Of a DNA stretch of 64,000 nt, positions 15,542 to 23,389 are shown one piece after another (within the stretch, counting starts at the first letter, position 1; every line of letters starts with the position of its first letter). The stretch spans positions 47,543 through 111,542 of the forward strand of contig JAFWSJ010000018.1 in assembly GCA_017524405.1 (NCBI GenBank), written 5' to 3'. The notes under the pieces were generated by a model. That model had not been told where the DNA came from and made no database searches. It saw nothing but the letters and a program-made list of their open reading frames with translations. This DNA comes from Candidatus Saccharimonadota bacterium (GTDB taxonomy: Bacteria > Patescibacteriota > Saccharimonadia > Saccharimonadales > Saccharimonadaceae). The position numbers were made by a program, and so were the translations under genes.

Positions 15542-17161
15542 TTATTTCGCTCGCGAATTGAGTGACTGCATCTTACGCATCAACTCATCGACTTTCTCGT
15601 CGTCGCCCGCCTCTTCTGCTGCGCGAATCGCTTCGGCAAGCTCTTCCCGCTCCGCCTGCATCCGTTCGCGCTCCACGATTTTTTGCAAGTTTTTCGCTTC
15701 ACGCTCGCGCTGGTTGCCGTCCATCTGCGCGTAGTTCATTTCAAAAATCAAATCGAGCTCGTCAGCATTTAGCCCTTCGGCCGGCTCAAAGTCCTCACAT
15801 TTAACACCATTTTTAATCAGTGCCGCAAGATTCTGCTCTGCTCTCGACACTTTCGATTGATCGCCCTTTTTCGCGACATTCTTCTTCAATTTTTTCGTGT
15901 CCTGTTTGACCTTCTTCGCACGGAACGCCTCGAGCGAAATACCGAGCCGGTCCGCAACTTGGCGCTCGTACTTCTCGCGAAGCACCGCGTCCTCAACGTC
16001 GTCAATCAAAGTCTTCGCCGCCGCCGCATATTCCGCAAAACCTTTTTCGGTCTTTAGGTTATATTGCCCTTCGTATTTTTCGAGTAACCACTCAAGCGCC
16101 GGACGATAACTATTCACCGCCTTCTGCCACAAAGCCGGATCTTTTTGAATAAGTTCGTCTGCATCCTTGCAACCATGATAATCGTCAATCACCGACAAAT
16201 AAATGCCAAATTTCGAGGCCATACTAATCGCACGTTCAGCCGCCCTCACGCCCGCTTCGTCGCCATCATAAGCGAGACGAATATCGTTCGTCATGCGCGA
16301 GAAACTCTTGAGATGCATCTCGGTCATCGCCGTACCTGCCGTCGCCACCGCTTCGCATACCCCAGCCTGATGCGACGAAATCACGTCCATGTTCCCCTCG
16401 ACTACGACCACAAATTCCGAACGACGAATCGCGTCCTTCGCCTGGCTGAGACCGAAAATATGGCGCCCCTTATTGTAGAGCAAAGTCTCCGGCGTATTGA
16501 GATATTTCGGCGAATTTTCGTCCTTTTCAATAATGCGTGCCGTGAAGCCAATCACGCGTCCCGAGACGTCCATGAGCGGCACCGTCATACGGCCTTTGAA
16601 AAGATCGCCACCAAAACGATTCACGAGACCCGCATCCTCGATTTCCTGTTTCGTGAAACCGCGCTTCGTCAAGAAATCGACGAGCGCCCTGCCCGACTTC
16701 GGCGCATAGCCAATCCGGAATTTCGCCACCGTCTGCTTGTTGAGATTACGTTTATAGAAAACGTATTTCATGACGTCTTTGTTCTTTGTCAAACAATACT
16801 GAAAATACTTCGTCGCAAGCTCCAAAGCTTCATAAAGTCGCGCCTTGTGCTGCTGCTGTTTTTTATCGTCACCCGAATAGCGCTTCAACTCCACACCTGC
16901 CTGCTGCGCCAATTTCTCCAGTGCTTCGCGGAAGGTACAGCCCTCCATTTCCATCACAAACGTAAAAATGTCGCCGCCCTTGTTGCTCGAAAAATCATGC
17001 CAAATCCCCTTCTCTGGCGAAACCATAAAACTCGGCGTCTTGTCTGTCCCCCAAGGTGAATGCCCCTTGAAATTTCTGCCGGCACGCTTCAACTCGATGT
17101 ATTGCCCAATCACATCTTCAACTGCGAGCCGCGCCCGAATTTCCTCTTTGGCATCCTCCAT
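15542..17161 (-). CDS. dnaG: DNA primase lacking the CHC2 zinc ligands
   Basis: Synthesises RNA primers for replication. 539 residues. The N-terminal CHC2-like domain is recognisable (residues 20-66: IELKRAGRNFKGHSPW, KTPSFMVSPEKGIW, NKGGDIFTFV), but the four zinc ligands are replaced by S35, G38, D56 and S59. The TOPRIM core is intact (VVVVEGNMDVISSHQAGV and LAYDGDEAGVRAAERA, with the acidic metal residues). The C-terminal 150 residues are charged and helical, the usual place for helicase binding. ATG at 17161 lies 6 nt from TATAAT (17168-17173), leaderless. Confidence 0.94.
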   Translation of the reverse strand: MEDAKEEIRARLAVEDVIGQYIELKRAGRNFKGHSPWGTDKTPSFMVSPEKGIWHDFSSNKGGDIFTFVMEMEGCTFREALEKLAQQAGVELKRYSGDDKKQQQHKARLYEALELATKYFQYCLTKNKDVMKYVFYKRNLNKQTVAKFRIGYAPKSGRALVDFLTKRGFTKQEIEDAGLVNRFGGDLFKGRMTVPLMDVSGRVIGFTARIIEKDENSPKYLNTPETLLYNKGRHIFGLSQAKDAIRRSEFVVVVEGNMDVISSHQAGVCEAVATAGTAMTEMHLKSFSRMTNDIRLAYDGDEAGVRAAERAISMASKFGIYLSVIDDYHGCKDADELIQKDPALWQKAVNSYRPALEWLLEKYEGQYNLKTEKGFAEYAAAAKTLIDDVEDAVLREKYERQVADRLGISLEAFRAKKVKQDTKKLKKNVAKKGDQSKVSRAEQNLAALIKNGVKCEDFEPAEGLNADELDLIFEMNYAQMDGNQREREAKNLQKIVERERMQAEREELAEAIRAAEEAGDDEKVDELMRKMQSLNSRAK

Positions 17162-17188
17162 GCCTATATTATAGCATCTCTAGAGAAA

Positions 17189-18568
17189 CTAATGCCACTG
17201 CGCCCAAGTCGGAAGAGTGAACGCGCTTTTGTTCAGGACATTAGTTCGTTGGCCATTCGTTTCCGGGACATTCCATGGCTCAAGGCACGTGCCATCAAGA
17301 AGCGGACTCTTACTGAGCGTATAGAGCATCGAAGAGATAGATGGCGTACTGCCAGAAAAAACTATCGGCCAGTCCGCCAGCTGGCAAATGCTTTCGTCTA
17401 TCGCCGTCCTATACATAAAATTGGTAAAATTAGAAACATTTCTAACATTCCAACCGGAGAGCGCCGTGACATCTGCTATCTCATTATTCCCAGAGAACAT
17501 ATAAGACATGTCCGTCACATTCGATACGTCCCATCGAGACAGTGCAGAAATATCCGTCACTGCCCCATCGCCACCGCCATAATAAAACATATTATGCATG
17601 TTCGTCACGTTTGATACGTCCCATGTCTCGAGACCATCAAGAGAAGTCATTTTTGGGTATATGAACAGTTCGTACATCGACTTCATCCTCGACGTATTGA
17701 AATCACGCATGCCCGTCAAACTTTTCAAGAACAACATTTGGCCAGAATAAAACCCGGTCCAACTCGTGCCGTTTTCGCTCCCATTCGTTAAATAAATATC
17801 ATCGGCGTCAGAATACCAATAAAGCGTATGGTCCACCAACCACATATAAACCGGGGTGTTCGACTCCGAATCAATATGAATATAATAATCGCTATCCTGG
17901 CCATTCATATCAATCTTTGTGTCGGAGCGAACAAAATCATATCCATCATTCAGTATTCTGCCGAGCGCCGCCGCTCTCGAAACAATCGAGGATACGCTAA
18001 CCACCGCTTTCTTATGCCACTCGGTCGCCGCAAGCTCCGATTGAATCACTTCGGCCTTCGCGCTTAGCTTGTAGGTTGCACCGCCATAACGCCAATCCGC
18101 GCCAAGGTCCGCATCTTCATTCAGTGTTACGCCTGTAATGAGCGACGTGCTCGTCTCACCCGGCTGCAGCACTGGACTGTACCACCAAGTGCCATCAAGC
18201 GTCCAGCCAGAATTCTCAAGATAATTCACAATCGCCATGCGCACATTCGACTGCGCGCCGACGAGCGGCAAACCCATGCCGTCTTTGCTATCCCAAGTCT
18301 CGGTCAGTTTCACCCTCGCAACTACCGGCGTATTCGTCCGATTCGTAACCTTGATCTCTTTCGGCACGGTCTGCCCCGTCAGCCAATTCGACGGGCTCTG
18401 GAATGTATCAGAAAACTCCACCCGATAATCACTAATCTCAAAAACATTCGAGATGACAGAACGATCCCTGTTATACGCAATCGTTGCCCCAATAACGACC
18501 GCCGCAAGCGCAAAAACTAACGCCACAACTGGTATCATTTTTCTTTGAACCGTATATCGTTTTTTCAC
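17189..18568 (-). CDS. BspA-type surface protein with BsaA-like N-terminal module
   Basis: 459 residues. SipW-type signal with VIGATIAYNRD (about 25-35), BsaA-like module to about 190 (FQSPSNWLTGQ, VVARVKLTETW, LQPGETSTSLITGVTLNEDADL), then a shorter DUF285 array (MRDFNTSRMKSMYELF, LETWDVSNVTNMHNMFYYGG, LSRWDVSNVTDMSYMF). Start is GTG at 18568, preceded by GGAGG at good spacing. Directly downstream of, and clearly paralogous to, the next gene upstream; only 30 bp separate them, so they are probably co-transcribed. Likely adhesin or matrix component (inference). Confidence 0.83.
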   Translation of the reverse strand: MKKRYTVQRKMIPVVALVFALAAVVIGATIAYNRDRSVISNVFEISDYRVEFSDTFQSPSNWLTGQTVPKEIKVTNRTNTPVVARVKLTETWDSKDGMGLPLVGAQSNVRMAIVNYLENSGWTLDGTWWYSPVLQPGETSTSLITGVTLNEDADLGADWRYGGATYKLSAKAEVIQSELAATEWHKKAVVSVSSIVSRAAALGRILNDGYDFVRSDTKIDMNGQDSDYYIHIDSESNTPVYMWLVDHTLYWYSDADDIYLTNGSENGTSWTGFYSGQMLFLKSLTGMRDFNTSRMKSMYELFIYPKMTSLDGLETWDVSNVTNMHNMFYYGGGDGAVTDISALSRWDVSNVTDMSYMFSGNNEIADVTALSGWNVRNVSNFTNFMYRTAIDESICQLADWPIVFSGSTPSISSMLYTLSKSPLLDGTCLEPWNVPETNGQRTNVLNKSAFTLPTWAQWH

Positions 18569-18598
18569 AAAACCTCCAAAATACTTATCATCTCTATA

Positions 18599-19939
18599 CT
18601 AGCTGCAGGGGTTATGTTCACGCGTAAACCAAGTTGGCGTCGTCACGGAACAGCCAAACGTCTGAGAGTCATACCATAAATTCGGATTCAAAGTCCACCC
18701 ATTCAAGCTGCTTGCATCGAAATCTTCGAAATTCCAAAATAGGCCTTTCATATCGACCACATTTGCGACATTCCAACCGCTCAGCGGCTCAGCAGAAGAG
18801 ACGGCATAATTCTTCCGGTCTTGAGTAAACATCATGTCCATTTTCGTCACGCGAGAAACATCCCAGTTTCTAAATGGCTCCAAAGAGCTTAACATCGTAT
18901 AGAAGAATGTATACCTCATATTAGACACATTCGACACATCCCAAGACGCGAGCGCACTTACGTCGCTCAAGTTGGTATCGTAATAGAACATATAGTACAT
19001 ATTAGTAACCTCGGAAGTATTAACCTGTTCCAAACTATCCAGCGTCTCTAAGTACATATTGGAAAACAAATTCGAACAATCTGAAGGAAGGTATACTTCG
19101 TCGGCCTCCGTATACCAATAAAGAGTCCTGTAGTCATCACTCAGCCATGCCAACAATGGGCTATCTCCACCGCCAATGCCTCTGATATAGAATGGGGCTA
19201 TAGTCCCCACCGGGTTAGTGTAGCTACGCTCAAGTCGCTTCACGCAAGAAATCGCTTTATACTGAGTGCCAGCATCTGAAGACTTACAAACATCGCCATC
19301 CGTAATGGCACTTGCGTTTATCCAATAATCGAATGCGCTCTGGAACTCTCGGTTCCAAGTAACGCGCGTCCGCCAAGCCTCACTCCTCTTGTCTGCCTGA
19401 ATCGTTTGCGCCGTCAATAGCAGGTGGTATTCAGCATTATTATAGTCGACATCAGCGCCCAAATCAGCATCGCAGTTTAGCGTCACGCCAGTCATCAGCG
19501 TCGAAGTGCTTGCTCCGGGCCGCAGATCCGTATTGTAGACATAATACTGACGCCCTCCATAGCTCTTTAGTGTCCAATCGGCGCTATTCGCGTAATTTAT
19601 CACCGCCATCCTTACTCTCGAGTTATTACTCACTAGCGGCAACGACCGTCCAGCACTACTCTTCCACGACTCATCAACCTTCACGCGAACAGACACTGGC
19701 ATGTCGGAATAATTTACAACTTGATATGTCTTCGGGGTCGTTTCGCAAGTCGTCCAGTTCGATGGACTCGTAAACTCCTCGATCACCTCCGTCTGGTATT
19801 TTGCGATGTCAAATTCATTCGGAAGTATCGATCTGTCGCGGCTATATGCAATCGTAAAACCAACCACTAACGCCGCCAAAGCAAAAACAGCCGCTAAAAC
19901 AGGCAAAGCTATCTTTTTGTTTTTTTGCTGTTTTTTCAC
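18599..19939 (-). CDS. BspA-type surface protein with BsaA-like N-terminal module (paralogue)
   Basis: 446 residues from GTG at 19939, chosen because GGAGG lies 7-8 nt upstream; an ATG 30 nt further up would place that site inside the gene. SipW-type signal with VVGFTIAYSRD, BsaA-like module (FTSPSNWTTCE, YYVYNTDLRPGASTSTLMTGVTLNCDADL), a spacer of about 70 residues, then DUF285 units (LEQVNTSEVTNMYYMFYYD, LASWDVSNVSNMRYTFFY, FRNWDVSRVTKMDMMF). Shares both architecture and the 5' sequence around the ribosome site with its downstream neighbour, so the pair arose by tandem duplication. Confidence 0.83.
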   Translation of the reverse strand: MKKQQKNKKIALPVLAAVFALAALVVGFTIAYSRDRSILPNEFDIAKYQTEVIEEFTSPSNWTTCETTPKTYQVVNYSDMPVSVRVKVDESWKSSAGRSLPLVSNNSRVRMAVINYANSADWTLKSYGGRQYYVYNTDLRPGASTSTLMTGVTLNCDADLGADVDYNNAEYHLLLTAQTIQADKRSEAWRTRVTWNREFQSAFDYWINASAITDGDVCKSSDAGTQYKAISCVKRLERSYTNPVGTIAPFYIRGIGGGDSPLLAWLSDDYRTLYWYTEADEVYLPSDCSNLFSNMYLETLDSLEQVNTSEVTNMYYMFYYDTNLSDVSALASWDVSNVSNMRYTFFYTMLSSLEPFRNWDVSRVTKMDMMFTQDRKNYAVSSAEPLSGWNVANVVDMKGLFWNFEDFDASSLNGWTLNPNLWYDSQTFGCSVTTPTWFTREHNPCS

Positions 19940-20002
19940 AAAAACCTCCAAAATTCTTATCCTTATCATACCACAGAATCCCGCTTATGCTATAATGAGC
20001 GT

Positions 20003-20620
20003 ATGAATGGCAAGGAATATCTTGATCAAATCGCCGTTAAGGGCAAAGTGAAATCGGGTATCATTTTCACCCCGACACTCATTAAACTTATTGCAGCCGG
20101 TGCCGTTGCGCTCATCGCAATTATTTCCGTCGGTGTCGTTATTAGTAACGCTAACGCAAAGGTCACCCAGACTTACGAACGCGTCTATATGCGCATCCAT
20201 AATCTTAGCGGAAGCAACTACAATAACCCATTCACGAAGTACAAGGATAAAATCCGCGATTCCAATCTCCGCTCTTATTCTGATACTCTCTTCTCCGTCC
20301 TTACCACAACCGACACTTCCCTCGGCGGCGTCGTTAGCGCCGTTGGCGTGAAGACCGACAAAATCAGCAAAGAAGTCTCGAACGCCGAAAGCGCAAATAT
20401 CAACAACATTACAAACCAGCTTCTCGACGCATCTTACGCTGGCAACATCGACCGCGTCTATGCCACGAATGTCGTCTATCAGGTTTCCACACTCATTCAG
20501 TACGAAAATGAAGCGCTCAAAAAATCCAACAATCAAAGCTTCACAAATGTCGTTAATCAATCAAAAACTGATTTAACTCAGCTCAAAGATCAATTCCAAG
20601 ATTGGGTAGACACTCATTAA
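20003..20620 (+). CDS. Single-pass membrane protein, unknown function
   Basis: 205 residues, not recognised. One membrane helix at about 28-50 (LIKLIAAGAVALIAIISVGVVI), then an outer domain of mostly helical, Asn/Ser/Asp-rich sequence with heptad-like spacing (ISKEVSNAESANINNITNQLLDA; QSKTDLTQLKDQFQDWV). The start at 20003 was chosen because TATAAT (19991-19996, within the extended box TATGCTATAAT) ends 6 nt before it; upstream in-frame codons would precede the promoter. Own terminator follows, so it is monocistronic. Confidence 0.8.
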   Translation: MNGKEYLDQIAVKGKVKSGIIFTPTLIKLIAAGAVALIAIISVGVVISNANAKVTQTYERVYMRIHNLSGSNYNNPFTKYKDKIRDSNLRSYSDTLFSVLTTTDTSLGGVVSAVGVKTDKISKEVSNAESANINNITNQLLDASYAGNIDRVYATNVVYQVSTLIQYENEALKKSNNQSFTNVVNQSKTDLTQLKDQFQDWVDTH

Positions 20621-20631
20621 TCAGCAACAAA

Positions 20632-20662
20632 AAGTTCCCCGTTGTACGCGGGGAACTTTTTT
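20632..20662. terminator. Terminator between convergent genes
   Basis: Hairpin AAGTTCCCCG/CGGGGAACTT followed by T6, serving the membrane-protein gene; the A-run on the other side lets it act for the converging YjbR-like gene too. Confidence 0.85.
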
Positions 20663-20969
20663 ATTCAGCAGAAATTTCGTACGCGTGACGCACTAAGTCG
20701 CGCACTTCATCAGCGCTCAACTGTCCGGAGCAAATGATTTCGATGCCATTGCGCCCTAACGCTCTGCTCCCCATCACGCTTTCATAGCGTTCTTGTAGAG
20801 TTTGGCTAAGCCTTCTATCGCAGCGTAGTTCTACGCGCAACGGATTCGTACCAGTTTCAACACAGAGAAAAATCTTCGCACGCTCAAAAATCAGCATGCC
20901 ATCTTCCGTACGCTCGCTCACCCCCTCGAGCCCACGCGCGTAAGCTAAGATATCGTCTTCAGATACCAT
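20661..20969 (-). CDS. MmcQ/YjbR-like (CyaY-fold) protein
   Basis: 102 residues. The pattern of a strand-rich first half (MLIFERAKIFLCVETGTNPLRVELRCDRRL), a middle segment and a final helix (LSADEVRDLVRHAYEIS) matches the MmcQ/YjbR family, small proteins of CyaY-like fold with suspected DNA binding and no settled function. Start overlaps the end of orn by 25 bp; third gene of an mscL-orn-yjbR operon. Assignment is by pattern only. Confidence 0.6.
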   Translation of the reverse strand: MVSEDDILAYARGLEGVSERTEDGMLIFERAKIFLCVETGTNPLRVELRCDRRLSQTLQERYESVMGSRALGRNGIEIICSGQLSADEVRDLVRHAYEISAE

Positions 20970-21487
20970 TTCAATTCCTCAATACTACCGCGAATGTCAT
21001 CCAAAGCGCGATGATTTTCCGGCTTCAAGAACTTCTTGCCAAGCGCATTCTCGAAATAAATCTTCCACGCCGACACGTCAAGCTGCCTGTAATGTAGGCG
21101 CTTATTGAGCTTCGGCCATTCGCGTTCGATAAACTTCTGATCCTGATGAATCGAATTCCCTGCAAGATAAACCGTCGCCTTCTTGCAATGCTTATCGACA
21201 AATTTGAGCAATTCTTTCTCGATCGTCGCAGCCGCCTTGCCATCCTTATTTTGCGCCACCAGCGCCTCATAGGACTCGCGATTCTCTTCCCAGAACTCAC
21301 CAACCATGCGCGACTTAATGATCTTCTCGTCGACTTTCACAATGCCGGTATAGGTCGCTTTTTCTTCCAAGTCCCAGTCCGTGATAATCGCAGCAACCTC
21401 CAAAATGCGGTCCTCTTCTGGCGAGAGACCAGTCATCTCAAGGTCAATCCATAGGAGCATGGATTTTTCGTCTTTTTTTCGCGCCAT
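20945..21487 (-). CDS. orn: Oligoribonuclease
   Basis: 3'-5' exonuclease that finishes RNA decay by degrading di- to pentanucleotides. 180 residues, the normal size. DEDDh exonuclease motifs: LLWIDLEMTGLSPEED with D15 and E17 (Exo I), AGNSIHQDQKFIEREWP (Exo II) and HRALDDIRGSIEEL (Exo III with His and Asp). The start codon overlaps the mscL stop by one base, so translation is coupled. Confidence 0.94.
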   Translation of the reverse strand: MARKKDEKSMLLWIDLEMTGLSPEEDRILEVAAIITDWDLEEKATYTGIVKVDEKIIKSRMVGEFWEENRESYEALVAQNKDGKAAATIEKELLKFVDKHCKKATVYLAGNSIHQDQKFIEREWPKLNKRLHYRQLDVSAWKIYFENALGKKFLKPENHRALDDIRGSIEELKWYLKTIS

Positions 21488-21894
21488 TATTTTTTCGAAT
21501 CGAGCTTCAAAGCTTTAATGACAATATAGACAACGAGTGCGAGGACCAAGAAATCGATAAGGACACTGAGGAATTCACCCATACCGATTACTGCACCGGT
21601 GTCACCAAGTGGAATCGTCCAACCTTCGAGGCCCTTCGTCGAGCCAAGAAGAAGTCCGAGTGGTGGCATCACGACCTTGTTAATCAAAGTATCGATGAGG
21701 CCCTTTGCGGCAGTACCGAGAATCAAACCTACGGCGAGACCAACCACGTTCTGCTCTTTGACAAATTCCTTGAAGCCGTTGCCGCCGTTCTTAAGCTTGC
21801 CGAGTCCAGCCTTTGCTTTTGCCTTTGCTGCTTCCTTTTTGTCGACAGGTTTTGCCTCTTCGGCCTTCGTTGTTTTCTTAGCTTTCTCTGCCAT
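21487..21894 (-). CDS. mscL: Large-conductance mechanosensitive channel
   Basis: Safety valve that opens under membrane tension. 135 residues from ATG at 21894, chosen because GAAGGG lies 7 nt upstream; a 19-residue longer frame has none. The N-terminal about 30 residues are Lys/Ala-rich, followed by GFKEFVKEQNVVGLAVGLILGTA (first membrane helix), VVMPPLGLLLG (the conserved turn) and FLSVLIDFLVLALVVYIVIKAL (second helix). Confidence 0.95.
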   Translation of the reverse strand: MAEKAKKTTKAEEAKPVDKKEAAKAKAKAGLGKLKNGGNGFKEFVKEQNVVGLAVGLILGTAAKGLIDTLINKVVMPPLGLLLGSTKGLEGWTIPLGDTGAVIGMGEFLSVLIDFLVLALVVYIVIKALKLDSKK

Positions 21895-21935
21895 ATTTTT
21901 CCCTTCAAAATTACTTAACTCCACTATAGCAAACA

Positions 21936-21964
21936 TTGACTTTTTTAGCAATCTGTGATATAAT
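21936..21964 (+). promoter_or_regulatory. Consensus sigma-70 promoter of the 22.0-kb orphan gene
   Basis: TTGACT (21936-21941), 17-nt spacer ending ATCTGTGA, TATAAT (21959-21964). The last spacer bases are identical to those of the promoter at 23358-23386. Confidence 0.85.
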
Positions 21965-22012
21965 TTGGAAGATTTATTTGTATCTTACCATCAACCAAAG
22001 GAGGTGAGCTAA

Positions 22013-22609
22013 ATGCTTACTGCAAACCATCGAACCGCAAAAACTATCAAAAAGAAGTTTTATCTTCCGCCAATCAGAATAGCCACCGCTCTCCGAGAAG
22101 AACAAGCCACTAGAAGAAACCATTCGGCAAAAGGCGATGCCTACGTTATCTCTCTTTACAGAGAAATCGACGGCATAACCTGCCCAAGCCGTCTGGTACA
22201 AGGCTACTTCCCCTTCGACTCACAAGACGAAGCAGAAAAAGTTCACAGAAGCCGGATTTGGGACGCTCTTAATGACGTTATGGATGGACGCGCAAAAGAC
22301 GCGGCTTTCCATATCGGCAAAGACAACGACCGAAAAGACCTCTCTACGTCGCATGTCTGTACGCTATTCGTACGCAGCGACGACGGGTTTATCGGCATAA
22401 CCTGGCGAAATCAAGTCGGCACTTCGCAAGACGCATTAATAATGTGCGCCTTCATGGCCTACATACTCGGACGAATCAACGAGAACGATTCTGCGCTCAG
22501 CGAATCTTCACAGCTACTCGAAGATGCTGCTCTGGAATACGCAGAGTCAGGAATTTTCAATAAAAGCGTCTGGGACTGGGAAAAGGAAAAACGAGCAATC
22601 GAAATCTAA
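22013..22609 (+). CDS. Conserved-looking soluble protein, unrecognised
   Basis: 198 residues; I recognise no family. No signal peptide or membrane helix. The N-terminus is basic (TAKTIKKKFYLPPIRIATALREEQATRRN), the middle is mixed alpha/beta (YFPFDSQDEAEKVHRSRIWDALNDVMDG) and the C-terminal third is helical and acidic then WDWEKEKRA. Very strong expression signals: consensus promoter, a leader of about 40 nt, and AAAGGAGGTGA before the ATG at 22013, close to a full match to the 16S anti-SD. AGA arginine codons are frequent, unlike the CGC preference of most neighbours. Ends at a double hairpin shared with the converging gene. Confidence 0.75.
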   Translation: MLTANHRTAKTIKKKFYLPPIRIATALREEQATRRNHSAKGDAYVISLYREIDGITCPSRLVQGYFPFDSQDEAEKVHRSRIWDALNDVMDGRAKDAAFHIGKDNDRKDLSTSHVCTLFVRSDDGFIGITWRNQVGTSQDALIMCAFMAYILGRINENDSALSESSQLLEDAALEYAESGIFNKSVWDWEKEKRAIEI

Positions 22610-22627
22610 GAAAGAACAAATAAATCA

Positions 22628-22712
22628 CAAAAAGCCTCGGGCAAGTAGCCCGAGGCGTTAATTTTGCCCAAAAAATTAACCCCCGGATATTTCTACCCGA
22701 GGGCTAATAAGG
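22628..22712. terminator. Double bidirectional terminator
   Basis: Two hairpins in a row: GCCTCGGGC/GCCCGAGGC (22634-22656) and CCCCCGGAT/TACCCGAGGG (about 22680-22705), with T-rich flanks on both strands, between two converging highly expressed genes. The two stems also share CTCGGG blocks, so alternative pairing is possible. Confidence 0.75.
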
Positions 22713-22725
22713 AAAAACGTGGAAG

Positions 22726-23196
22726 TCACGCAGCAGCGTACTGCTTCTGGAGAATCGTAATCATTGTCTCTACATACGGGAGTTTACTTCCAGCACCGTA
22801 GAGACCGTCTACGTAATTTTCCTTGAAGATCTTAAGCGCCTCAGCGGAATCAACCGCAAGAAGTGCTTCGTACACTTCGGTCAGATGCAATCTGACCAAG
22901 CGTACCTCGGGGCTGTCAACGTGAATGTCGCAATAGACACCCTTGCTGTTAGTTCCAGCGTAAATCTCGTCCGGAACAGATTCGCCGCCCTCAAGGACCC
23001 TTTCGATACGGGCCTTTGCCAGTTTGTACTGCTCTGCTAAGTCCTCGGGCGTCTCAATTCCTTCGGATTCCGGTCCTACAACCTGGAAATCTGCCATCAG
23101 ATTTTCCAGTGTGACCTTTTTCTTCGGGCTGTAACCACCGCGAGACTTTCCTGCATCGTGCTTCCTAAACCTGCCTCTATTGTTCTTTTTGTCCAT
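22726..23196 (-). CDS. Unrecognised soluble protein with basic N-terminus
   Basis: 156 residues; no family recognised. The first 30 residues are basic and Gly/Arg-rich (KKNNRGRFRKHDAGKSRGGY), typical of nucleic-acid or ribosome contact, followed by a helical acidic region (TPEDLAEQYKLAKARIERVL) and a C-terminal half with VRLVRLHLTEVYEALLAV. Start set at 23196 because GGAGGAAG sits 8 nt upstream; the ATG at 23211 is part of that site. It is preceded by a consensus promoter and a 150-nt leader with a 17-bp hairpin, pointing to regulated, strong expression. Same expression style as the genes at 22.0 and 29.8 kb. Confidence 0.7.
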   Translation of the reverse strand: MDKKNNRGRFRKHDAGKSRGGYSPKKKVTLENLMADFQVVGPESEGIETPEDLAEQYKLAKARIERVLEGGESVPDEIYAGTNSKGVYCDIHVDSPEVRLVRLHLTEVYEALLAVDSAEALKIFKENYVDGLYGAGSKLPYVETMITILQKQYAAA

Positions 23197-23350
23197 GTTT
23201 TCTTCCTCCATGGTGCGATAAGATTCTAGTTCGTAGGCGCGAGGTATTACCTTCGAGCTAGTTTCGGCTCCCCTTTGCCAAAACTAGCCCGAAAGCTCGT
23301 TTTTCCTTGATAATGTACTTAAAAACCGGGTTTCCCCGGTAATTACACTA
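23197..23350 (-). promoter_or_regulatory. Structured 5' leader of the 22.7-kb gene
   Basis: From the start of transcription (about 23351, minus strand): a hairpin ACCGGGG/CCCGGT (23325-23340) followed by T5, terminator-like; then a 17-bp hairpin without mismatches, counting two G-T pairs, between 23252-23268 and 23277-23293 with loop AAAGGGGA, which resembles a ribosome-binding site; then unpaired sequence to the real GGAGG site. It could be an attenuator or riboswitch-like element. No known class recognised. Confidence 0.55.
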
Positions 23351-23357
23351 TCTTTAC

Positions 23358-23386
23358 ATTATATCACAGATGAGCCAAAATGTCAA
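23358..23386 (-). promoter_or_regulatory. Consensus sigma-70 promoter of the 22.7-kb gene
   Basis: Minus strand TTGACA (23381-23386), 17-nt spacer ending ATCTGTGA, TATAAT (23358-23363); begins right after the argS stop codon. Confidence 0.88.
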
Positions 23387-23389
23387 TGC

